Assembly (NCBI GenBank): GCA_013388525.1 | Contig: JACAFA010000113.1 | Span: 1 to 31,157, forward strand | Direction: 5' to 3' | DNA: 31,157 nt | DNA from: Ignavibacteriaceae bacterium | GTDB taxonomy: Bacteria; Bacteroidota; Ignavibacteria; Ignavibacteriales; Ignavibacteriaceae | In this document: in pieces, positions 25,067-31,157 of the stretch | Layout of the letters: the number at the start of each line of letters is the position of its first letter | Position numbering within the stretch: the first letter of the stretch is position 1 | Notes under the pieces: model-generated | Database searches by the model: none | What the model saw: only the letters and a program-made list of their open reading frames with translations | What the model was told of the DNA's origin: nothing | Position numbers and translations under genes: made by a program

Positions 25067-26470
25067 ATGATAAAAAAATATACATACAGTAAATTCTTTT
25101 GCTTTCTGCTACTGATGATTTTATCAGCGGGCTGCAATAGCCATTTAGAAAAGATAGTTTTTTACCCGCCATATTCTGATAATTACAAATTAACAAATGA
25201 AGAAGCAACCCTATTAGATTCTATTCAGCATAAAACATTTCTCTTCTTTATGAATGAAAGAAATCCGGAGAATGGATTGGTGAAAGATCGTTCGGCAAGC
25301 TGGGCACCTGCAAGCATTGCCGCAATAGGATTTGCACTTCCATCTTATGCTGTTGGAGTTGAAAGAGGATGGATTACAAGAAATGAAGCTGCAGAAATTA
25401 CTTTGAGGATTCTGAAATTTTTTATCAACTCAGTTCAAAGTCCTGATACAAATGTCACCGGCTATCAGGGATTTTACTATCACTTTCTCAGAATTAATTC
25501 TGGAACGCGTGAATGGAATTGCGAGCTTTCAACTATCGATACGGGATTGCTGATGATGGGAATTATTTTCTCCAGAAATTACTTTAGTCAGAATAACGAT
25601 GTTGAAAATGAAATTCGTGATATCGCCGCTAAACTCATCGGGAGAATGAACTGGGATTTTTTTCAAATGCCTGAGTCCGGAAATCATCCGGGTTCAATTT
25701 CAATGGGCTGGACACCGGAAAACGGTTTGCATAATATAGGCTGGGTAGGATATAACGAAGCTTTATTCCTTTACATCCTTGCGGCTGGAAGCGGAATGAC
25801 AAATGCTGAAATTGCTTTTGAAGAATGGTTAAAGCATTATGATTGGAGAACTCCTTATCCCGGACTTTCACACGCAGCATTTCCTCCTTTGTTTGGTCAT
25901 CAATTTTCTTTTTGCTTTATTGACCCGAAAGGAATGACAGATAAATTAATGAGAGCGCAAGGAATAGATTACTTTGAAAATTCACGCAGAGCAACTTATG
26001 TTCAAAGACAATATGCAATTGATAATCCTTATGATTGGGTTGGATATGATTCATTATGCTGGGGAATAACAGCAAGCGATGGTCCAACCGAAAAATATAA
26101 CTTTGACGATAAAAAGTTTTTAGGATATGCCGGAAGAGGAACAAGCGGTCCCGATTTAAACTATTTTGATGATGGAACAATTGCACCTTATGCTGCAATA
26201 TCTTCAATTGTTTTTGCCCCGGAGATTGTTTTGCCGACCATAAAAAGCTTTAATGAAAAATATGGCAAGTGGTTATGGAAAGAATATGGATATGTTGATT
26301 CATTTAATCCAACATTAAACTGGTTTAACAAAGAATATATCGGCATTGATCAAGGTCCGATGTTACTGATGATAGAAAATTTCAGAACCGGGTTGATTTG
26401 GAATTATGTAATGAAAGATTCAGTTATTCAAAGTGGTTTAACCCGACTTGGATTTGAATACATTAAATAA
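25067..26470 (+). CDS. GH144 (glycoamylase-domain) lipoprotein, probable endo-beta-1,2-glucanase
   Basis: The 467-residue product starts with a lipoprotein signal ending LSAGC, lipidated at Cys23, so it should sit in the outer or inner membrane facing outside. The rest is an (alpha/alpha)6 enzyme with motifs of the 'Glycoamylase' Pfam domain that defines GH144: FLFFMNERNPENGLVKDRS, STIDTGLLMMG, MGWTPENGL, NEALFLYILAAGS, YGYVDSFNP and IDQGPMLLMIENFRTG. Characterised GH144 members cleave beta-1,2-glucan to short sophoro-oligosaccharides. The GH35 and GH94 genes in the same locus fit that use. No strong ribosome site is seen before the ATG. The gene begins after the REP-like palindrome, probably with its own promoter, and leads a three-gene set. 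Confidence 0.85.
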   Translation: MIKKYTYSKFFCFLLLMILSAGCNSHLEKIVFYPPYSDNYKLTNEEATLLDSIQHKTFLFFMNERNPENGLVKDRSASWAPASIAAIGFALPSYAVGVERGWITRNEAAEITLRILKFFINSVQSPDTNVTGYQGFYYHFLRINSGTREWNCELSTIDTGLLMMGIIFSRNYFSQNNDVENEIRDIAAKLIGRMNWDFFQMPESGNHPGSISMGWTPENGLHNIGWVGYNEALFLYILAAGSGMTNAEIAFEEWLKHYDWRTPYPGLSHAAFPPLFGHQFSFCFIDPKGMTDKLMRAQGIDYFENSRRATYVQRQYAIDNPYDWVGYDSLCWGITASDGPTEKYNFDDKKFLGYAGRGTSGPDLNYFDDGTIAPYAAISSIVFAPEIVLPTIKSFNEKYGKWLWKEYGYVDSFNPTLNWFNKEYIGIDQGPMLLMIENFRTGLIWNYVMKDSVIQSGLTRLGFEYIK

Positions 26471-26475
26471 AATTT

Positions 26476-26502
26476 AATTCGTGTTAATTAGTGAAATTCG
26501 TG
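26476..26502 (+). repeat. Three short near-repeats, AATTCGTG type
   Basis: AATTCGTG at 26476-26483, AATTAGTG at 26486-26493 and AATTCGTG at 26495-26502 are spaced by ten and nine bases in the 58-base gap between the GH144 gene and the next. They could be a protein-binding array or part of a dispersed non-coding repeat. Confidence 0.45.
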
Positions 26503-26528
26503 GCAAGATTATTAAGTAAAAATTATGA

Positions 26529-29500
26529 ATGTCAATGAGTCAAATAACATTTAAAATAATTCTCACAACAACGATACTCATATTGAGAAACATTTTCTTA
26601 TGTGCTCAACCAACAACACTGGATGATTTTGAATCAACAGATGGCTGGAGTTTTATAAAAGCAGATGGAGTTGATCTTTCAATTTCAAACGACATTGGCT
26701 TGCACGGCAATGCGGTTAAATTTGATTATGATTTTACCAAAGGTACTGGCTACGGCGGCATTCAGAAGTTCTTTACAATTGATTTAAAAGATAATTTTGA
26801 ATTTACTTTTTATATCAAAGCCGAATCTCCCTCAAACAATTTTGAAATAAAATTTATTGACAGCACAGGCAATAATGTCTGGTGGGTAAACAATCGCAAT
26901 TATGACTTCCCAAAAGACTGGAAGAAAATAAAAATTAAGAAAAGACACATTCACTTTGCCTGGGGACCAACCACTGATCAATCCTTAAAGCGAATTGACA
27001 GAATCGAATTTACTATCGCTTCAGTTGTTGGAGGTAAAGGAACTATCTGGATTGATGATTTAAAGTTTGAAAAACTTCCTGCCGAAACAGATTTTTATCC
27101 ACAACCTTCAATAAGTGCATCATCGTTCGTAAATAATCATTCTCCTGATTTGATGCTTGATTCAAATGCCAGCAGCTATTGGGAAAGTGAAGGAGTTAAA
27201 GAACAAAATGTTTTCATTGATTTTAAAACCAGAAGAGAATTTGGTGGTTTAATGATCGGTTGGGAAAAAGGTTTACAAGCTAAATCGTTTGATATTCTTC
27301 TTTCTGAAGATGGAAAAAATTGGGAACAAGTTTACTCTGTATCTTCAAACAAATCTCAAGTTAGCTTTATTAGACTTCCGGAAGCTGAAGCAAGGTTTTT
27401 AAAAATAAATTTAGTTGAAAGTCATTCAGCCGAAAGTTTTGGTATAAGAGAAATTGAATTCCTTGATGTTAAAAGCTCTTTGACCGTGAATGATTTTTTG
27501 TTGTATGCTGCCAGTACTAATAGCTCTCATTGGACAGATTTCCCGAGATACATTAGTAAAACTGCTTCTTATTGGACTGTTGTCGGTGTAAATAGCGATG
27601 TCATAGAAGCGTTGATGAATGAAGATGGAATGGTTGAAGTCGAGAAGGCAGGCTTTTCGATTGAACCTCTCATTAAATATGGTGATGTTTATAATTGGGC
27701 GAGAGATCGTCAACATCAATATCTGGAAGATAATTATCTGCCCATTCCAAATGTAAAGTGGGATCCAGTCAGTGCTGTTAGTTTGAATGTGAAAGCTTTC
27801 GCAAGTGGTGATGCAAATAAAAGCTCAGTTCTTTATTTAAAATATTCTTTAAAGAATACTTCTGAAAAAAATGTTAAAGTTGGAGAATTTTATTTGGTTA
27901 TCCGTCCTTTCCAGGTAAATCCATATTATCAATTCTTAAATCTTGAAGGTGGGGTTGGGAAAATAAATTCAATCAAAGAGGGAAATGGCCGAATCTATGT
28001 CAACGAAGAAAAGGTGATTCTCCCTGTTACTCCTTATAATTCGTTTGGTGCTTCTTCCTTTGATGAAGGAAATATCGCTTATTTTCTGAGAGAACGTAAA
28101 CTACCGTTGAATAAATCAGTCGTAGATCCGACAAACCTTGCCAGCGGAGTTTTGCAATATGATTTTAATTTGAAACCTGGGGAAGAAAAGGTCATCTACC
28201 TTACAATTCCTTTTTATGGAGAGGAAACTTTGCCGGAAAATTTAGATGCAAATGTCATTGAAGAAAAATTTCAAGAGACAAAAAACTTCTGGAAGACAAA
28301 AGTAAATCACATCAATTTCAATCTTCCAGAATCGGCTGATAAAATTATTAATACCTGGAAATCAAACCTTGCATATATATTAATCAACAGAGATAAAGCA
28401 GGTATCCAGCCCGGCTCACGTTCTTACGAAAGAAGCTGGATAAGAGATGGCTCATTAACTTCATCTGCGTTGTTGAAATCGGGAATAGTAAGTGAAGTAA
28501 AAGAATTTATTGATTGGTATACGGCTCACCAATATGAAAATGGGAAAGTTCCTTGCGTTGTTGATTCAAGAGGGCCAGATCCGGTTCCGGAAAACGACAG
28601 CCATGGAGAGATGATTTACCTGATTAAAGAGTATTTTAATTTCACAAAGGATACAACTTTCCTCAGATCAAAAAACGAAAATGTATTGGGGGCGGTTGAT
28701 TATATTGAATCATTAATTGCAGAAAGATCAACTGAGCATTTTAAAAGTGGAAATGACAGCATTCGTGCTTATTATGGATTGGTGACTGAATCAATAAGTC
28801 ACGAAGGTTACTCTGCAAAACCGATGCATTCCTACTGGGATAATTTTTTTACAATGAAAGGTTTGAAGGACGCGGTAGAAATACAGAGAATTCTTGGAGA
28901 AAAAGAAAATTTTGAGCGAATAAAAAAAATTCGCGATTCTTTTGAAGAAAATCTTTACTACTCGCTTATGCTTGCTATGAACGTTAGAGGAATTGATTAC
29001 ATCCCCGGCTGTGTTGAACTTGGCGACTTCGATGCAACATCGACAACGATTGCACTGACTCCTTGCAACGAACTGAACAATCTGCCTAAACCACAGGTTT
29101 TTAATACTTTCGATAAATATTATGAATTCTTTAAAAACAGAAGAGACAACAAAATAGATTGGGTAAATTACACTCCATACGAAAACCGTTTGATAGGTTC
29201 CTTTATTTATCTGGATGAACCAGAACGAGCACACGAGCTGATTAAATTTTTCTTAAATGATCAAAGACCACAGGGATGGAACCACTGGGCTGAAGTTGTA
29301 TGGAAAGATTCTCGTGCACCGAAGTTTATTGGTGACATGCCGCATACATGGGTTGGATCAGATTTTATTAATGCGATCCGTTCTATGTTTGTGTATGAGA
29401 GTGAATATGATTCATCACTTGTTCTTGGTGCTGCACTTTATCAGGATTGGATTGATTCACCAAATGGAATGTCAATTGAAAATCTTCCAACGTATTACGG

Positions 29501-29720
29501 TGAGCTTTCCTACTCAATTAAAAAAGAAAATAATGAATATCACTTTTCAATTTATGGTGATGTCAAACTTCCAAAGGGTGGAATAAAGATTAAAAATTTT
29601 AATGGATCAAGAATTCCAGCCAAAGTACGTGTTAATGGAAAAGAAATTAAAAATTTTTCGGAGAAAGAAATTTCTGTGAAAGAATTTCCAGCAGATCTGA
29701 TAATTTATTATGTGAAGTAA
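26529..29720 (+). CDS. Exported multidomain putative glycoside hydrolase, family not assigned
   Basis: The 1063-residue product has a signal peptide (ILTTTILILRNIFLCA). A beta-sandwich CBM-like domain follows at about 30-190 (LDDFESTDGWSF... ending GTIWIDDLKFEKL), then an F5/8 type C (discoidin) domain at about 195-320 (SSFVNNHSPDLMLDSNASSYWES), a large beta region to about 585, and an (alpha/alpha)6-like domain at about 610-980. The last contains RSYERSWIRDGSLTSSALL, NDSHGEMIYLIKEYF, PQGWNHWAEVVW and MPHTWVGSDFINAI, rich in the Asp, Glu, Trp and Arg typical of six-hairpin glycosidases (GH15/GH63/GH65-like fold). I cannot place it in a CAZy family with confidence. Being exported between GH144 and GH35, it probably trims beta-1,2-glucan or its decorations. 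The ATG at 26529 or 26535 may serve as start. Confidence 0.75.
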   Translation: MSMSQITFKIILTTTILILRNIFLCAQPTTLDDFESTDGWSFIKADGVDLSISNDIGLHGNAVKFDYDFTKGTGYGGIQKFFTIDLKDNFEFTFYIKAESPSNNFEIKFIDSTGNNVWWVNNRNYDFPKDWKKIKIKKRHIHFAWGPTTDQSLKRIDRIEFTIASVVGGKGTIWIDDLKFEKLPAETDFYPQPSISASSFVNNHSPDLMLDSNASSYWESEGVKEQNVFIDFKTRREFGGLMIGWEKGLQAKSFDILLSEDGKNWEQVYSVSSNKSQVSFIRLPEAEARFLKINLVESHSAESFGIREIEFLDVKSSLTVNDFLLYAASTNSSHWTDFPRYISKTASYWTVVGVNSDVIEALMNEDGMVEVEKAGFSIEPLIKYGDVYNWARDRQHQYLEDNYLPIPNVKWDPVSAVSLNVKAFASGDANKSSVLYLKYSLKNTSEKNVKVGEFYLVIRPFQVNPYYQFLNLEGGVGKINSIKEGNGRIYVNEEKVILPVTPYNSFGASSFDEGNIAYFLRERKLPLNKSVVDPTNLASGVLQYDFNLKPGEEKVIYLTIPFYGEETLPENLDANVIEEKFQETKNFWKTKVNHINFNLPESADKIINTWKSNLAYILINRDKAGIQPGSRSYERSWIRDGSLTSSALLKSGIVSEVKEFIDWYTAHQYENGKVPCVVDSRGPDPVPENDSHGEMIYLIKEYFNFTKDTTFLRSKNENVLGAVDYIESLIAERSTEHFKSGNDSIRAYYGLVTESISHEGYSAKPMHSYWDNFFTMKGLKDAVEIQRILGEKENFERIKKIRDSFEENLYYSLMLAMNVRGIDYIPGCVELGDFDATSTTIALTPCNELNNLPKPQVFNTFDKYYEFFKNRRDNKIDWVNYTPYENRLIGSFIYLDEPERAHELIKFFLNDQRPQGWNHWAEVVWKDSRAPKFIGDMPHTWVGSDFINAIRSMFVYESEYDSSLVLGAALYQDWIDSPNGMSIENLPTYYGELSYSIKKENNEYHFSIYGDVKLPKGGIKIKNFNGSRIPAKVRVNGKEIKNFSEKEISVKEFPADLIIYYVK

Positions 29721-29743
29721 ATGAAATATGAACTGAGAGAATT

Positions 29744-31157
29744 ATGAGTTTCAAAGCAGTTGATCGATATTTTGAAAAGAATGGGGAGCCATTTTTTTTA
29801 ATTTCCGGTGAGATACATTACTTCAGACTTAATCCGAAGCTGTGGGAAAAGCACTTGAGATTATTAAAACAATCTGGTGCGAATACAACATCAACGTACA
29901 TTCCCTGGGATTGGCATGAGTACGAAGAAGGCAAGTTTGACTTTTCAGGTGAATCTAATCCAGCACGGAATTTAATCAAATACATAAAGCTCTGTAAAAA
30001 AATCGGATTGCAACTGATAGTAAAACCTGGCCCTTATATTCTTGCTGAATATGAAAATCAGGGACTTCCGGATTGGCTATTAAAGCGCTGCAGCAAAAAT
30101 GCTTTTGCTTTAGATGAAAATGGAAAAATAATTTCTCCTGATTTGATGTCGTATATGTCAGATGAATATCTGAAGTATACTTTTCTATGGTACGATAAGA
30201 TTATGCCCATTATTAATGAATATCAGGAGAGTAATGGTGGTCCGATTACTATGATGCAGGTTTGCAACGAGGTTGGAGTTTTTCAATGGCTTTTAGGAAA
30301 AATTGACTATAATCCTAAAGTTATAAATCTCTATAAAGAATTTCTTAACGGGAAATACAATTGGATAGAAAACTTAAACTCTGTTTACGGAACGCAGTAT
30401 CTGTCATTCGAAAAAATTTCTGCGCCGATAGGCAAGATCGAAAACAAACAAGACTACTGTGCATATTTTGATTTTCATCTTTTCTACCGACACTACTTTG
30501 CAATGTATCTGGATTTGTTGATAAAAAAGATCAGAAGTTATGGTATAAATGTTCAGCTTACTCACAACATCCCCGGCTGGATTTATGGAAATGCTGCCGA
30601 GCTGCCAATGCTAATCAGCACCTATGAAGAGATTATGAGAACACGATCCGATTTTGTATTCGGACTTGACCATATTCCTGAATATGTTTCATATCGTAAT
30701 GCTCACTCAGATCTTGCCTGCAATAAAATTCTTGAAGCAATGCAGCCTTACGGACCTGTTTGGGCAGCAGAATTTCAGTCAGGTACACGCGAACATCACG
30801 TTAAATGTGATGCGAATGATTTGGAAACTTTTTATTTCGCCTCTCTTGCACACGGATTAAAAGGATTTAATTACTATATGTTTTCTCAGGGAATAAATCC
30901 TGATGGTAAAGGTTATTATGGAAAAACTTTTTATTATCAAACTCCGTTAAGTGTAAATGGTGTTAAATCACTGCTTTATGATTCAGTAAAGAAAGTCAAT
31001 GATTTTATCAATCGGGAAAAAGAGGAACTTTTATTAAGTGAAGTTAAGACGGACATCTGCGTTGGGTTCTACAAACCATATTTTTTTACCGAGCTAACAA
31101 CATCCCAGCTCCTTAAGGAAAAAAGACTTTATATTGAAAAACTTGGACTAACACTCG
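29744..31157 (+). CDS. GH35 protein, probable beta-1,2-glucosyltransferase (IaSGT-like), 3' end outside window
   Basis: The frame stays open to the window end, giving the first 471 residues. The TIM barrel of GH35 is clear: FFLISGEIHYFRLNPKLWEKHLRLLK, NTTSTYIPWDWHEYEEGKFDFSG and LIVKPGPYILAEYENQGLPDWL. The acid/base Glu176 lies in MMQVCNEVG and the nucleophile Glu343 in WAAEFQSG. Most GH35 enzymes are beta-galactosidases, but IALB_1185 of Ignavibacterium album, a GH35 protein encoded in an endo-beta-1,2-glucanase cluster, was shown to transfer glucose between beta-1,2-glucooligosaccharides, and its mutant E343Q was studied (from memory). The same residue number here, next to GH144, supports orthology. 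No signal peptide is present, so it acts in the cytoplasm. It starts 23 bases after the preceding stop, with GAGAG upstream. Confidence 0.85.
   Translation, partial: MSFKAVDRYFEKNGEPFFLISGEIHYFRLNPKLWEKHLRLLKQSGANTTSTYIPWDWHEYEEGKFDFSGESNPARNLIKYIKLCKKIGLQLIVKPGPYILAEYENQGLPDWLLKRCSKNAFALDENGKIISPDLMSYMSDEYLKYTFLWYDKIMPIINEYQESNGGPITMMQVCNEVGVFQWLLGKIDYNPKVINLYKEFLNGKYNWIENLNSVYGTQYLSFEKISAPIGKIENKQDYCAYFDFHLFYRHYFAMYLDLLIKKIRSYGINVQLTHNIPGWIYGNAAELPMLISTYEEIMRTRSDFVFGLDHIPEYVSYRNAHSDLACNKILEAMQPYGPVWAAEFQSGTREHHVKCDANDLETFYFASLAHGLKGFNYYMFSQGINPDGKGYYGKTFYYQTPLSVNGVKSLLYDSVKKVNDFINREKEELLLSEVKTDICVGFYKPYFFTELTTSQLLKEKRLYIEKLGLTL

Noticed and set aside
26476..26502. CRISPR-like array
   Set aside because: Only three octamers without spacers of CRISPR size, and no cas genes in the window.
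28791..29234. 147-residue open frame on the minus strand
   Set aside because: It lies wholly within the 1063-residue enzyme gene, has low-complexity Phe/Cys-rich composition and no ribosome site. It is a shadow of the real frame.
29744..31157. Beta-galactosidase as annotation of the GH35 gene
   Set aside because: The GH144 and GH94 neighbours and the E343 position fit the beta-1,2-glucosyltransferase type better. The family label alone would mislead.

Overview
The window looks like chromosomal DNA of an Ignavibacteria-type (Ignavibacteriota/Chlorobi group) bacterium. The DNA is AT-rich and all recognised genes lie on the + strand. Two secreted proteins end in type IX secretion (T9SS) sorting domains with the NYPNPFNPST core seen throughout that group, a PorV/PorQ-type outer-membrane protein is present, and the carbohydrate genes match what I remember of the beta-1,2-glucan locus of Ignavibacterium album. 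No tRNA, rRNA, CRISPR array or transposase gene was seen.

Region A (1-6978) is a tightly packed set of six genes: a DUF2235 alpha/beta-hydrolase (5' end outside the window), a neutral ceramidase, a putative lipoprotein, a calcineurin-like phosphoesterase, a protein with a C-terminal peptidoglycan-binding domain, and a four-helix membrane protein with a C-terminal CBS-like region. The ceramidase and the peptidoglycan-binding protein lack Sec signal peptides although their substrates would be membrane lipid and cell wall. This invites an effector-type or intracellular-lipid hypothesis.

Region B (7167-10546) is a decayed redox-signalling module. It holds a histidine kinase with a cyclic-nucleotide-binding-like N-terminus (one frameshift, two nonsense codons), a fused response regulator/thioredoxin-reductase-like flavoprotein (one nonsense codon, one frameshift), and an intact 82-residue protein.

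Region C (10861-31157) is a glycan-utilisation locus whose likely substrate is beta-1,2-glucan. It opens with a sigma70-like promoter and a perfect 16-bp LacI-family operator in front of a secreted CBM9-like/T9SS protein, followed by a terminator. Then come a LacI-type repressor, a GH94 phosphorylase, a second CBM9-like/T9SS protein, a long hairpin, a TonB-dependent receptor, a 1094-residue exported protein and a PorV/PorQ-like barrel. After a terminator and a REP-like palindrome come a GH144 (endo-beta-1,2-glucanase family) lipoprotein, a 1063-residue exported multidomain protein with an (alpha/alpha)6-like C-terminal half, and a GH35 protein cut by the window end. The GH35 nucleophile falls at residue 343, the position mutated (E343Q) in the I. 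album beta-1,2-glucosyltransferase IALB_1185 as I remember that study.

Proposed flow: surface binding by the CBM9-like proteins and cutting by GH144, outer-membrane import by the TonB receptor triad, optional processing by the 1063-residue protein, then cytoplasmic phosphorolysis (GH94) and transglycosylation (GH35), with the LacI protein controlling expression. No inner-membrane sugar transporter is visible in the window.
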